A stretch of 64,000 nucleotides of DNA from an uncultured Bacilli bacterium (GCA_934089275.1 CAKOJJ010000004.1:1-64000), one strand, 5' to 3'; shown: positions 8,275 to 18,337, numbered from the stretch's first letter. Numbers and translations are program-made. The notes: generated by a model from the letters alone, not told the origin.

Positions 8275-9039
8275 TTATCTAGGATAACCTACATACATCA
8301 TTCCATTACCAACAAGACCACCAATTCCATTTTTTCCATATTTTGTTTTATTCAATAGTTCTTTTATATCTAATCTTTTATTTTTATCAGTTAAAGCAAT
8401 ATTAACCGCGATAATTGCCGGATCTAATGCATGAATATTTACTCTTTTTGGACTGCTAGCAAAATTAGCTCCACTTTTAATTATGTCTTCATAATCACTT
8501 TGACATGCCCCTGCAATTATTACAAGCTTTTCATGACTCTTTTCATACTCACGAGCTTTTAAAACTGATTTCATAAAATACTTAGAATTTTTATATTTTG
8601 ATAAATCACTTGTATTAGCAAGTTTTCCATAAAATGCATCATGTCCAGTTATTACTAAAATATCCGGTTTTATTTCATTTAAAAGATTATCAATTTTTTG
8701 AGGAACTTCGGATTCAGGAATTCTTTTACCAACTGCTAGTACTCCAGCAGATTTATAAAATGCTAAAGATTTATCAAGATAATCTTGATCACCATCTATA
8801 TGTAAAATTTTACCAGGAAGATAAAAGTATTCATCCCTGTCACCAGTTAATCTATCTACTTCTGGCATTTGTTCTTCTCTATGTTCAGTTTTCACCAAAT
8901 CTTCTAATGGAGAATCAGCATAAAGTCTAACATCCATACCTTTAAGATAAGCAACATTTCCTTCAATTTTCATTACTTTAAACACAACATCATTGTTGTG
9001 GCTTGTTCTTGTAACTGCATCACCTATTTGGATTTCCAT
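8275..9039 (-). CDS. yabG: sporulation-specific protease YabG
   Basis: The chain of about 254 residues matches the YabG family, a cysteine protease that processes spore coat proteins. Visible family blocks are GDAVTRTSHN near the start, LPGKILHIDGD, PDILVITGHDAFYGK, VIIAGACQSDYEDI, SSPKRVNIHALDP and the C-terminal GNGMMYVGYP. Conserved histidine (GHD) and cysteine (GAC) residues are present. The ATG at 9039 follows a GGGTG site; a GTG three codons upstream is the alternative. Neighbouring ksgA matches Bacillus synteny. Confidence 0.92.
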   Translation of the reverse strand: MEIQIGDAVTRTSHNNDVVFKVMKIEGNVAYLKGMDVRLYADSPLEDLVKTEHREEQMPEVDRLTGDRDEYFYLPGKILHIDGDQDYLDKSLAFYKSAGVLAVGKRIPESEVPQKIDNLLNEIKPDILVITGHDAFYGKLANTSDLSKYKNSKYFMKSVLKAREYEKSHEKLVIIAGACQSDYEDIIKSGANFASSPKRVNIHALDPAIIAVNIALTDKNKRLDIKELLNKTKYGKNGIGGLVGNGMMYVGYPR

Positions 9040-9094
9040 AAAAATCACCCAATATAGTATATGTGAAAATGCCTATTTAGTTAAAAAAAACTTG

Positions 9095-9874
9095 CTATAA
9101 AGTATTAGCAAGCTCAACAAATATTTCATACGACAATTCTTCAGATCTTGAAGAAAGAGAGTAACCATACTTAGTTAATACACCTTCAACCCTGTTTAAA
9201 TCATAAGCTTTTAAGTTATTTCTAATATTCTTTCTTTTATATTGAAAAGAATCTTTAACAAGTTTATTAAATTTTTCAAATTCAACAGGTAGTATATTAT
9301 CTTTTTTAACAAGTTTTATAACACTTGAGTCGACATTCGGAATTGGATAAAATTTAGTTCTAGAAACATCAAATAATTTCTTAATATCAAAATAATAATT
9401 TAAAAGTACACTTATTGATCCATATTCTTTTGTTCCTGGCTTAGCAGAAAATCTTTCGGCCACCTCTTTTTGCACCATAAACACCATTTCTTTAACATCT
9501 ACTCTTGATTCAATAATCGATAAAATTATTGGTGTTGTTATATAATAAGGCAGATTTCCTATAATATATAGATTTCTATAATTGATTTTACTTATATCTT
9601 TTTGAATATCTCTTTTTAGAAAATCATCAAATATAATTTGAGTCTTATCATTTTTAATTTGATTTAAAGTGTTTTCTAAATCTTTATCTACTTCATAACA
9701 TATTAAATTCGAATTATATTTAACCAAATTTTTGGTAAGAGCTCCACTTCCCGGACCAATTTCTATAATTAAATCGTCTTCTGTCGGATTAATAGAAGAT
9801 GTAATATTATTAATAATAGAGTTATCATTTAAAAAATTTTGACCGAATTTCTTCTTAAACACGTGTTTTTCCAT
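9095..9874 (-). CDS. rsmA: 16S rRNA dimethyladenosine transferase RsmA
   Basis: The enzyme of 259 residues dimethylates the two adjacent adenosines in the 3' terminal hairpin of 16S rRNA. Motifs in order are GQNFL near residue 11, the SAM-binding IEIGPGSGALT (about 39-49), and NLPYYITTPI (about 106-115) with the NLPY catalytic motif. The gene is also called ksgA. The order tatD, 3D-domain gene, rsmA, yabG is as in Bacillus, except that rnmV, which normally precedes rsmA, is absent here. Confidence 0.95.
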   Translation of the reverse strand: MEKHVFKKKFGQNFLNDNSIINNITSSINPTEDDLIIEIGPGSGALTKNLVKYNSNLICYEVDKDLENTLNQIKNDKTQIIFDDFLKRDIQKDISKINYRNLYIIGNLPYYITTPIILSIIESRVDVKEMVFMVQKEVAERFSAKPGTKEYGSISVLLNYYFDIKKLFDVSRTKFYPIPNVDSSVIKLVKKDNILPVEFEKFNKLVKDSFQYKRKNIRNNLKAYDLNRVEGVLTKYGYSLSSRSEELSYEIFVELANTL

Positions 9875-9919
9875 AAAATCACCATATCACAAGTTTATCA
9901 CAAAAAGAAAGGAAAGTAA

Positions 9920-10462
9920 TTATCTTTCCCATCCATTTCTTAAAACACCATAACTTATTTTATGTCTACCAATATTTTTAGCAGCATAATCTTCAGATTC
10001 AACAAGTAAATCTAAATCTGTTCCTAGAACACCACGATCAAGCACTATTGCTACAACTTTTTCGCCAGAAACATAATCAGCATCAAATGTTACAATTGAA
10101 CCACATTTTAAATTTTTACTTGATGCAACAATTCTAACATTACCATAATCGGCATCATTATATATAGTTGTTCCATCTGATACATCTTGTCCAGTACATC
10201 CAAGTTTTCCACTACAAAGTGGACAATTAGCTCCATATCCTGTCAAATCTCCAGTAAATGTATCAAGAGGATAATATTTATCTTTCAATTGAATTTCATT
10301 TAGTTTATATGCCATTGCTGTTAAATCAATCGTTTTATTTAAATTTTCATTTGTTATTTTATCATTTAAATTAACCATGTTCACTTTTTGTATTACAAAC
10401 ACTGAACAAATAATCAATATGATTTTAGTTGCTTTAATAAATTTGTTACTATCCTTAATCAT
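9920..10462 (-). CDS. 3D-domain (YabE-like) cell-wall protein
   Basis: The protein has 180 residues. A hydrophobic N-terminal segment (residues 11-29) serves as signal or anchor. The C-terminal 110 residues form a 3D domain: LTGYGANCPLCSGKLGCTG, then VRIVASS, CGSIVTFD and the aspartate-containing VLDRG and DLDLLVES. The 3D fold is shared with RpfB/Sps and MltA-type murein enzymes. Position between tatD and rsmA is that of yabE, but the DUF348 and G5 domains of YabE are missing. Confidence 0.8.
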   Translation of the reverse strand: MIKDSNKFIKATKIILIICSVFVIQKVNMVNLNDKITNENLNKTIDLTAMAYKLNEIQLKDKYYPLDTFTGDLTGYGANCPLCSGKLGCTGQDVSDGTTIYNDADYGNVRIVASSKNLKCGSIVTFDADYVSGEKVVAIVLDRGVLGTDLDLLVESEDYAAKNIGRHKISYGVLRNGWER

Positions 10463-10530
10463 ATAACCACCTTATATACTCATTTTAGCAAAAATCAATA
10501 TATAAGTAAACACTTTACACAAATTTTATA

Positions 10531-11289
10531 TTACTTTTTTATTCTATAAAGTTCTTGTACGTTCTTTTCAGTTATAGAAGATACTTCTTTTATGCTTATT
10601 CCTTTTAGATTAGCCAAATATTCAGCAATAGTTTTTATATATTTTGGTTCATTAGAATATTTTCTAAAAGGTTCTGGTGTTAAATAAGGTGAATCAGTCT
10701 CTAAAACAATTCTATCCAAAGGAATATTCTTTATAACTTGATCAATTTTAGAATTTTTAAAAGTCATAACTCCACCTACACCAAAATAGAAACCTAATTT
10801 AATAAATATATTAGCGGTTTCAAGACTACCGCTAAAGCAATGAATTACTCCGCGAACTTTAAACTTTTTGATAGAATTAATTGTATCTAATGTTGCTTCT
10901 CTAGAATGAACAACTACTGGTAAATTATACTTTTCAGCCAAAGCAAGTTGAAATTCAAAAACTTCGATCTGTTTATCACGATTATCTTTTGTATAATAGT
11001 AATCAAGACCTATTTCCCCTATTGCTACCAACTTTTTATTATTGATATTGTCTTGAATAATTTTTTCGATTTTTTTATAATCATCGTCCATATCTTCAGG
11101 ATGTATTCCAATACAGGCATATATATTTTCATATTCTTCAGAAGTTTTTAACACCTCCGGAATATTTTTTAGACTTGTAGCTGCATTTAAAATTGTATCC
11201 ACATTATTATTTTTTGCAGATTCTATAACTTTATTAAAATCCTCAAAATATTCATTAAAAATATGTGCATGAGTATCTGTAAAATGCAT
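10531..11289 (-). CDS. tatD: TatD-family metal-dependent hydrolase
   Basis: The protein has 252 residues. Metal ligands are in DTHAH at the N-terminus, GEIGLDYYY (about 91-99), VVHSREA (about 125-131), and VIHCFSG, ending with LETDSPYLTP. TatD proteins are TIM-barrel nucleases with 3'-5' exonuclease activity. The gene directly follows metG, as yabD does in Bacillus, and probably belongs to its transcript. Confidence 0.92.
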   Translation of the reverse strand: MHFTDTHAHIFNEYFEDFNKVIESAKNNNVDTILNAATSLKNIPEVLKTSEEYENIYACIGIHPEDMDDDYKKIEKIIQDNINNKKLVAIGEIGLDYYYTKDNRDKQIEVFEFQLALAEKYNLPVVVHSREATLDTINSIKKFKVRGVIHCFSGSLETANIFIKLGFYFGVGGVMTFKNSKIDQVIKNIPLDRIVLETDSPYLTPEPFRKYSNEPKYIKTIAEYLANLKGISIKEVSSITEKNVQELYRIKK

Positions 11290-11318
11290 AAAATGACCTC
11301 CAATAAATAAGAAAGTGA

Positions 11319-12860
11319 TTACTCACTTTCCTTTTCTATTCTTGCAAATAATATTTCTGGTTTATTTAAGATAGTACCAGACTTAAATTGACCGAATTCT
11401 TTAGTTGATTCATAAGAAGTTAGATCAGTATTAATTTGATTAAATATTTTTTCTGTTGTTTCAGGTATAAATGCTTGAAGATAAACAGTACAAATTCTTA
11501 TTGATTCAATTAAATTATATAACACTGTTTTTAATCTATCTTGTTTTGTTTCATCCTTTGCTAAAACCCAAGGTGTTGTATCATCAATATATTTATTTGT
11601 TGCTCTTAGACAATTAAGTACTTCATCAATAGCGTCAGCTATTCTTAAATCATCCATTTTTTTCTTAAACAAATTAGGTAAAGCTTCAATTTTTTCTATC
11701 AAAGTAGCATCAACTTCTTCAGTAACATTTGTATTTTCAACTACACCGTCAAAGTATTTATGAGACATTGAAATAGTTCTATTAACAAGGTTTCCTAAAA
11801 TATTAGCAAGATCACCATTTATTCTTTCAACAAGTAAATCTTCAGAGAAAACCCCATCACTTGCAAAAGGAATTTCATGTAAGAAGAAGTATCTTATGGC
11901 ATCTACTCCATATTTGTTAACTAGATCATCAGCATACACTAAATTACCTTTACTTTTACTCATCTTACCATCAGCCATTATTAACCAAGGATGACCAAAT
12001 ACTTTTTCTGGAAGTGGTAAATCTAAACTCATTAGGAAACATGGCCAATAAATTGTATGAAATCTTACAATATCTTTTCCAATTAAATGTAAATTAGCTG
12101 GCCATAACTTCTTAAATTCATCTGTTTGATTATCAACATCATATCCAATGTTAGTAATATAATTAGTCAAAGCATCTAACCAAACATAAACAACATGTTT
12201 TGGATCAAAATCTACCGGAATTCCCCAAGAGAAAGATGTACGAGAAACACATAAATCTTGAAGGCCAGGTTTAATAAAATTATTTAACATTTCGTTTTTT
12301 CTAGCATCAGGTTGAATAAAGTCTGGATGACTTTCAATATATTCAACTAATCTATCTTGATATTTAGATAATTTGAAAAAATAAGCTTCTTCACATTTTT
12401 CTTGAACATCTCTGCCACAATCAGGGCATTTTCCATCAACTAATTGACTTTCAGTCCAAAAAGATTCGCAAGGTGTACAATACAATCCCTTATATTCACC
12501 TTTATAGATATCACCTTTATCATACATTTTTTTAAATATATGTTGAACTACTTCTTCATGATGTTTATCAGTTGTTCTAACAAATTTATCATATGTTGTA
12601 TTCATTAAATCCCAAATAGTTTTTATTTCTCCAGCAACTTTATCAACATATGCTTGTGGTTCAATTCCAGCTTCAGTTGATTTAATTTGAATTTTTTCTC
12701 CATGTTCATCAGTTCCAGTTTGGAAATAAACATCATAGCCTTCCAATCTTTTATTTCTAGCAATTGCATCAGCTAAAACAATTTCATAAGTATTTCCAAT
12801 ATGAGGTTTTGCAGATGTATAAGCAATAGCTGTACTGATATAATACTTTTCTTTTTCCAT
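11319..12860 (-). CDS. metG: methionyl-tRNA synthetase
   Basis: The 513-residue class I synthetase has the HIGN version of the HIGH motif (AKPHIGNTYE, about 17-26), paired zinc-type cysteines (CTPC, CPDC), and KMSKSKGN (about 297-304) as the KMSKS loop. The C-terminal tRNA-binding extension found in longer homologues is absent. The ATG at 12860 has an AAGGAAA site; the 21-codon upstream extension would lie inside the leader RNA and is rejected. A T-box leader precedes the gene. Confidence 0.95.
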   Translation of the reverse strand: MEKEKYYISTAIAYTSAKPHIGNTYEIVLADAIARNKRLEGYDVYFQTGTDEHGEKIQIKSTEAGIEPQAYVDKVAGEIKTIWDLMNTTYDKFVRTTDKHHEEVVQHIFKKMYDKGDIYKGEYKGLYCTPCESFWTESQLVDGKCPDCGRDVQEKCEEAYFFKLSKYQDRLVEYIESHPDFIQPDARKNEMLNNFIKPGLQDLCVSRTSFSWGIPVDFDPKHVVYVWLDALTNYITNIGYDVDNQTDEFKKLWPANLHLIGKDIVRFHTIYWPCFLMSLDLPLPEKVFGHPWLIMADGKMSKSKGNLVYADDLVNKYGVDAIRYFFLHEIPFASDGVFSEDLLVERINGDLANILGNLVNRTISMSHKYFDGVVENTNVTEEVDATLIEKIEALPNLFKKKMDDLRIADAIDEVLNCLRATNKYIDDTTPWVLAKDETKQDRLKTVLYNLIESIRICTVYLQAFIPETTEKIFNQINTDLTSYESTKEFGQFKSGTILNKPEILFARIEKESE

Positions 12861-12879
12861 ATAAATTTTCCTTTCAATA

Positions 12880-13079
12880 AAAAAACATCCATAACATAGG
12901 AACGAACGTATCCGTGGTACCATCCTATTTTATGAATGTAATCATACACTTTTATCTTAACGCGACTTAAACGATTTAAACTCCAGACCCATTCGATTAT
13001 TTTACTAACTTATCTGCTCTCACCTAACCAGATTCTCTTATTAAAGTCTTCAAATAACTTCTTTCCTTCTTCGCTTAAC
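12880..13079 (-). promoter_or_regulatory. T-box leader (Met-specific) of metG
   Basis: The leader contains the T-box sequence AGGATGGTACCACGG and a stem-I region with GTGAGAGCAGA. The specifier loop reads GAATGGGTCTGGAG, with AUG as the specifier codon just before the GGTCTGG element. A T-run after the T-box would complete the terminator. Uncharged tRNA-Met binding is expected to prevent termination. The terminator and antiterminator pairing was not resolved in detail. Confidence 0.88.
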
Positions 13080-13085
13080 GCCTTT

Positions 13086-13114
13086 AATATATCACGTAAA
13101 AATAATTTATTCAA
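13086..13114 (-). promoter_or_regulatory. promoter of the T-box/metG transcript
   Basis: On the minus strand TTGAAT and TATATT are separated by exactly 17 bp. The expected start is near 13079, at the base of the T-box leader. Confidence 0.75.
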
Positions 13115-13116
13115 GT

Positions 13117-16100
13117 TTATTTTATCATATTTACAATTTCGTCAAGCAGTTTAACTTCATAATAAATGAAATGCTTATCTAAATTAATTTTTGGTAAACT
13201 TACATAAATTTTTTTCATTTTATAAGCAAGTCTAAATTTTGGATTTATGTTATATGCGATTAAAAATAGTTTATCTCCTTCAATTTTATTAGAGACTTCC
13301 TCACTTAATTCTAATTCAATTAATGATTCTGTTTGTTTTACTCTTGTAATATTTAAAAGACGTGCAAGTTTTTCAAACCATTCTTCATACATATATATTT
13401 CCATTTTTTCATCAACAACACCAAAACGATCTTCAATTTCCTCTTTAGCTTTCAATAAAGATTCTTCATCTTTAATTTCATTAATAATTTTATGGATTTC
13501 AATTTTTATGTCTTCCTCTTTTACAAATGTATCATCTATATGATTTTCAACCTCAATAAGTGGATTAGCATCGTCTTCCTCTTCAACTACTTCACCTTTT
13601 AAGCGTTTTATTTCATCATTAACCATTTGAGTATAAAGTTCAAGACCAACAGAGTCAACAAAGCCTGCTTGTTCACTTCCAAGTAAATCTCCTGCACCTC
13701 TTATAGATAAATCTCGCATCGCGATTTTATAACCTGATCCAAGTTCAGTAAAATCTTTGATTGATTGAAGTCGTTTCTTTGCTGTTTCTGTTAAAATTCT
13801 TGATGGTTTATACATTAAATAAGCATATGCAATTTTATCACTTCTTCCAACTCTTCCTCGAAGTTGGTATAGTTGAGAAAGTCCAAAATTATCTGCATCT
13901 ATTATAATCAAAGTATTAACATTTGGTATATCAATACCAGTTTCTATGATAGTTGTACATAATAAAATATCATATTTATAATCAATATAATCACTTACCA
14001 CTTTTTCAAGTTCATTCTTATCCATTTGACCATGAGCAATCGCAATTCTTGCTTCTGGTACTAATTTTTTTATCTTAGTAAGTTCATCTTCAATACTTTG
14101 AACTTTATTGTAAAGAATAAACACTTGTCCATCTCTAGACATTTCTTTATAAATTGCATCTTTAATTAAAACATCATTTTCTTCCAAAACATAGGTTTGA
14201 ACAGGATAACGATTTACTGGAGCTGTATCAATAATAGATAAATCTCGAAGACCACTCATTGCCATTTTTAAAGTTCTAGGTATTGGTGTGGCTGATAAAG
14301 TAAGAACATTAACATTATTTTTTAACTCTTTTATTTTTTCTTTATGAGTTACACCAAATCTTTGTTCTTCATCAATAACAAGAAGCCCAAGATTTTTATA
14401 ATCAATTTTATCATTAAGAAGTTTGTGTGTACCAAAAACAATATCAATATTTCCCTCTTTTAAACCTTTGATAATACGATTAGTTTCTTTAACAGATACA
14501 AACCTATTAAGTAAAGCTATATTAATTGGATAATTTTTAAATCTTTCTAAAGCATTTTTGTATTGTTGTCTTGAAAGCAAAGTTGTTGGACAAAGATAAG
14601 CTACTTGATGTCCATTCATAACTGTTTTGAACATTCCTCTAAACGCAACCTCAGTTTTACCAAATCCTACATCACCACATAAAAGTCTATCCATTGGAAC
14701 TTTGGAAGAAAGATCATGTTTTAATTCCTTAATACATTTTTCTTGATCACTTGTTGCCGTATATTGAAAATAAGAATCAAATACCTCTTCTTCAGGATAA
14801 GTCTTATAAGCATCTCCAACTATATTATTTCTTGCTGCATATAATTTTATTAATTCTCCTGATATATCTTTTATCTTAGCTTTTACTTTCATCTTTGTTT
14901 TAGCCCAGTTTGTAGAATTCAATGAGTTTATTTTAGGCTTAACTCCATCAGCATCAGAAAATTTATATATTGAATTAATTTTTTCAACAGGAATATATAC
15001 TTTATCATTACCTGCATAATTTATTAGTATATAATCTCTTTGCATTCCATTTTTAGTTAAAGCTTTTATTCCACCATATATTCCTATTCCATTACTTTGA
15101 TGCACTACATAATCTCCAACTTTTAAATCATCAAAACTTTTAATTTTTCTTCCCAATTTATAAGAATTTTTATAGGTATTCACAACTTTTACATCATCAA
15201 TATCATATTCACTTATTACTGAATAGTTGTTGATTATAAAGCCTTCATTAACTTTTTTCTTTACTATATTAATTTCTCCATTAATAATAGTCCCTATATT
15301 TACATGTTCAAACAAAGATTCAATTGAATTAATTTGTCTATCATTACTTAAATATATAATTAAAGTATTTTTCTTATAAGTTGACAATACATAATCCTTT
15401 AAAGAATCATAATTTCCTTTGAATTTTATCATTGGCTTTGAATTATAACTGATGCTATCAGCATAATTATTAACTGTTTCTACACGCATAAAATTATCAA
15501 CCATAATTTCATCGTATTTATACATAAAGGCCTCATCTGTATTCTTAGATTCATTATAATCTTTAATATCTTCAAGAATTTTATTATAGCCATTCAGTAT
15601 TTGATTTTCATCAACAAAAAAAGTAAACGGTTTATTCATATATTCATATAAAGAATTATATTGTTCAGTAGAAACTTCTGAAAATGGCATAAGTTTAAAA
15701 CTAGAAACTTCATTTATTGATAACTGAGTCTCTTCATTAAAGAATCTAATAGAATCAATTTCATCTCCAAAAAATTCCAATCTTATCGGATGATCACTTT
15801 CTATTGGAAATATATCTATGATATATCCACGTACAGCATACTCTCCAGTAGATGTTACAAGTGAATCTCGTGTGTATCCTAGTTTGTCTAAAAAGGATAA
15901 TAGTTCATCTCTTTCATAAGTTTTACCCTTTTCTAATAGAAGTTCAAAGTTAGTAGATTCCTTAATTGATGGTAAAAATCTCAAATATCCCATTAAATTA
16001 GTAACAACTATACTGGAATGTTCTTTTAAATACTCTAAAGTTTCAAGACGACGCACTTTTAAATCAGGTGATATTGCAAGAGCAACTGATGCTAAAAAAT

Positions 16101-16308
16101 CATCCATTGGAAAAAGACAGACATCGTCTGTATACGTTTTCAAACCTTGATATATTTTATTTGCATCATATAAAGTATTAGTAACTATCAAAACATTTTT
16201 ATGATTTTTATTATAATAATTCAAATAATATTGAATAGTTAATTCTTCAGTCAATCCGCAAACATGATATCCATTTTTATATTTAAAAATGTCACTCAAA
16301 AAATCCAT
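13117..16308 (-). CDS. mfd: transcription-repair coupling factor Mfd
   Basis: Mfd removes stalled RNA polymerase and recruits UvrABC. The 1063-residue protein has an N-terminal UvrB-like part and an RNA-polymerase-interacting domain near residues 380-460 (KVGDYVVHQSNGIGIY). The RecG-like helicase part follows: CGDVGFGKTEVA (Walker A, about 546-557), DEEQRFG (DEEQ box), TLSATPIPRT, and RGRVGRS (motif VI). A TRCF C-terminal domain ends the chain. It is somewhat shorter than the 1177-residue Bacillus protein. pth is immediately upstream. Confidence 0.96.
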   Translation of the reverse strand: MDFLSDIFKYKNGYHVCGLTEELTIQYYLNYYNKNHKNVLIVTNTLYDANKIYQGLKTYTDDVCLFPMDDFLASVALAISPDLKVRRLETLEYLKEHSSIVVTNLMGYLRFLPSIKESTNFELLLEKGKTYERDELLSFLDKLGYTRDSLVTSTGEYAVRGYIIDIFPIESDHPIRLEFFGDEIDSIRFFNEETQLSINEVSSFKLMPFSEVSTEQYNSLYEYMNKPFTFFVDENQILNGYNKILEDIKDYNESKNTDEAFMYKYDEIMVDNFMRVETVNNYADSISYNSKPMIKFKGNYDSLKDYVLSTYKKNTLIIYLSNDRQINSIESLFEHVNIGTIINGEINIVKKKVNEGFIINNYSVISEYDIDDVKVVNTYKNSYKLGRKIKSFDDLKVGDYVVHQSNGIGIYGGIKALTKNGMQRDYILINYAGNDKVYIPVEKINSIYKFSDADGVKPKINSLNSTNWAKTKMKVKAKIKDISGELIKLYAARNNIVGDAYKTYPEEEVFDSYFQYTATSDQEKCIKELKHDLSSKVPMDRLLCGDVGFGKTEVAFRGMFKTVMNGHQVAYLCPTTLLSRQQYKNALERFKNYPINIALLNRFVSVKETNRIIKGLKEGNIDIVFGTHKLLNDKIDYKNLGLLVIDEEQRFGVTHKEKIKELKNNVNVLTLSATPIPRTLKMAMSGLRDLSIIDTAPVNRYPVQTYVLEENDVLIKDAIYKEMSRDGQVFILYNKVQSIEDELTKIKKLVPEARIAIAHGQMDKNELEKVVSDYIDYKYDILLCTTIIETGIDIPNVNTLIIIDADNFGLSQLYQLRGRVGRSDKIAYAYLMYKPSRILTETAKKRLQSIKDFTELGSGYKIAMRDLSIRGAGDLLGSEQAGFVDSVGLELYTQMVNDEIKRLKGEVVEEEDDANPLIEVENHIDDTFVKEEDIKIEIHKIINEIKDEESLLKAKEEIEDRFGVVDEKMEIYMYEEWFEKLARLLNITRVKQTESLIELELSEEVSNKIEGDKLFLIAYNINPKFRLAYKMKKIYVSLPKINLDKHFIYYEVKLLDEIVNMIK

Positions 16309-16316
16309 ATTATCTC

Positions 16317-16862
16317 CTAATTGTATTTACTCATCAATTCTTGAATACTCAATTTACTAAAATCTTCAATTATTTTATCAACAATAGAAAAACTATTTGA
16401 TAAAGTATTTAATTCTTCTTTTGAAAATTTTGATAAAACGTAATCTTTAGTATCCATATTTCTATTATGTGCAATTCCAACTTTTATTCTAGCAAAAGAT
16501 GTAGAATTTAAATATTTAATAATATCTTTTATTCCATTATGTCCACCACTTGAAGAATTAATCTTGATTCTTATTTTGCCAAACTCTAAATCCATATCGT
16601 CTTGAATAATTAGTACATCACTTAAATCTAACTTATAAAAATTTACAAAATCGTAAATAACTTTACCCGATAAATTCATATAACTTAAAGGTTTAATAAA
16701 AATATATTTTTCTCCACCAATATTAGTTTCATAATATTCCGCATTAAATTTTTTAGAATATTTGACATTTCCTAAATAATGATCAAGTGACATAAAACCA
16801 ATATTATGGCGAGTATTTTCATATTCTTTTCCTGGATTACCTAAACCAACTACTAATTTCAT
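16317..16862 (-). CDS. pth: peptidyl-tRNA hydrolase
   Basis: The enzyme of 181 residues releases peptides from prematurely detached peptidyl-tRNA. The signature GLGNPGKEYENTRHNIGF at residues 5-22 contains the catalytic histidine, and PLSYMNLSG, IQDDMDLEFGKIR and GGHNGIKDI follow. A GAGG site lies before the ATG. pth-mfd is a conserved pair. Confidence 0.96.
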   Translation of the reverse strand: MKLVVGLGNPGKEYENTRHNIGFMSLDHYLGNVKYSKKFNAEYYETNIGGEKYIFIKPLSYMNLSGKVIYDFVNFYKLDLSDVLIIQDDMDLEFGKIRIKINSSSGGHNGIKDIIKYLNSTSFARIKVGIAHNRNMDTKDYVLSKFSKEELNTLSNSFSIVDKIIEDFSKLSIQELMSKYN

Positions 16863-16865
16863 TTT

Positions 16866-17576
16866 TTACCTCCCAAAAATACTTTGATATGTTTTGTTTT
16901 CATCAATATACACCGGTCGTTCTATTTTTACATAATCTTTTCCATTCAAAAGTGCTTCAATTAAAACAAGTGATGATTCTCCATTTCTATTATCATAAAC
17001 TGGAACAATAGATTTTATACCAAAATGATATTTTTTTAAACATTCAATAATATCCACAATTCGATAACTAGTATGTACTAAATAAAAATATCCACCATTT
17101 TTTAAAGATGCAGCAGCAATGCGAACAACTTCGTCCAAATTAGTGCTTATCTCATGACGAGCTTTAGCAAGCACTTGATTATCATTTAATACCTTATCAT
17201 CATGATATATAAAATAAGGTGGATTACAAGTAACTATATCATATTTCTTTTTAGAATCAATATTTTTTATATCATCATTATAATAATTAATATTTGTTAC
17301 ATTATTTTTTTCAATAGACATTTTACCAAGTTCGTATATTTCAGGTTGTAATTCATATGCATCTATCTTTATTCTATCACCAAATTTTTTTGATAAAATC
17401 AAAGGAATAGGTGCATTACCTGAACATAAATCCAATACATTTTTAGCATTTTTTCTAACCCTAACAAACTCAGCTAATAAAACTGAGTCTACTGAAAATT
17501 TAAAATATTTACTATTTTGGTATATATACATATCATAATCATATAAATCATTTAATTCTGCTTGATTCATAAACAC
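16866..17576 (-). CDS. TrmN6-like class I methyltransferase (YabB family)
   Basis: This SAM-dependent methyltransferase has VLDLCSGNAPIPL as the SAM-binding loop and the NPPYF catalytic motif of N6-adenine methyltransferases. FSVDSVLLAEF near the N-terminus is typical of the YabB/TrmN6 group, which methylates A37 of tRNA1Val in Escherichia coli; the substrate here is inferred. The start overlaps ricT. A GGAG lies 6 bp before a GTG at 17576, which I prefer; ATG at 17588 or 17570 is possible. Confidence 0.85.
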   Translation of the reverse strand: MFMNQAELNDLYDYDMYIYQNSKYFKFSVDSVLLAEFVRVRKNAKNVLDLCSGNAPIPLILSKKFGDRIKIDAYELQPEIYELGKMSIEKNNVTNINYYNDDIKNIDSKKKYDIVTCNPPYFIYHDDKVLNDNQVLAKARHEISTNLDEVVRIAAASLKNGGYFYLVHTSYRIVDIIECLKKYHFGIKSIVPVYDNRNGESSLVLIEALLNGKDYVKIERPVYIDENKTYQSIFGR

Positions 17577-18333
17577 ATTTATCTCCATTTATTTCAACGG
17601 TATATTTTTTATTCAAAACATCAATTGAAACAACTCTTCCTTTTCCATCTGGAGTTTCTACATATTCTCCAACTTTAGGTAAAAGTTTTCTATGACATGT
17701 ATATACTTCATCTTCATATGCAAGACAACAAAGAAGTCTTCCGCAAGCTCCATTAATCTTGCTTGGATTTAATGCAATATTTTGGTTTTTGGCCATATTA
17801 ATACTGATTGTATCAATTCCATTTAAAAATGATGCACAACAAAGTGGTCTTCCACATTGACCTAAGCCACCTATTTCTTTAGATTTATCCCTAACTCCTA
17901 TTTGATGAAGTTCAATTCTCGTTTTATATTTTGAAGCAATCTCCTTTACAACATCTCGAAAGTCAATTCTTTCATCTGCAATAAAGTTAAACATCAATTG
18001 TTTTCTATCTAAAGTATAAGTTGCATCTAAAAGCTTCATATCAAGGTTTGCTTTTTTTACACATTCTCTTGCATAATCAAGTGCAATTTTAGCGTCTTTT
18101 AAATTAGTAAGATAATTATTGTAATCTTTTTTTGTTGATATTCTAATAACCGGTTTCATATCTTCTATATTAATATTTTTTGTTTCAGGGACATCAAGTT
18201 CATAAACTTTTGCAAATTGTTCCCCCTTTTCAGTTTCTACAACAACAGTTAATTTATTTTTTAAATCTAAATTATCATATTTAAAATAATATAATTTACC
18301 AGTATCTTTAAATTTCACTCCACATATCTTCAT
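17548..18333 (-). CDS. ricT: RicT/YaaT, PSP1-domain protein
   Basis: The 261-residue protein has the PSP1 C-terminal domain with GLGQCGRPLCCASFL and NGACGRLLCCLAYEDE; these cysteines bind iron-sulphur clusters in the Ric complex. RicT works with RicA and RicF to stimulate RNase Y-dependent mRNA maturation and affects sporulation and competence in Bacillus. Its position after holB is the same as in Bacillus. Confidence 0.92.
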   Translation of the reverse strand: MKICGVKFKDTGKLYYFKYDNLDLKNKLTVVVETEKGEQFAKVYELDVPETKNINIEDMKPVIRISTKKDYNNYLTNLKDAKIALDYARECVKKANLDMKLLDATYTLDRKQLMFNFIADERIDFRDVVKEIASKYKTRIELHQIGVRDKSKEIGGLGQCGRPLCCASFLNGIDTISINMAKNQNIALNPSKINGACGRLLCCLAYEDEVYTCHRKLLPKVGEYVETPDGKGRVVSIDVLNKKYTVEINGDKCVYESSRIK

Positions 18334-18337
18334 ATAT

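Noticed and set aside
12861..12923. Longer MetG N-terminus
   Set aside because: The extra 21 codons lie in the T-box terminator region and do not resemble MetG; the ATG at 12860 has the ribosome binding site.
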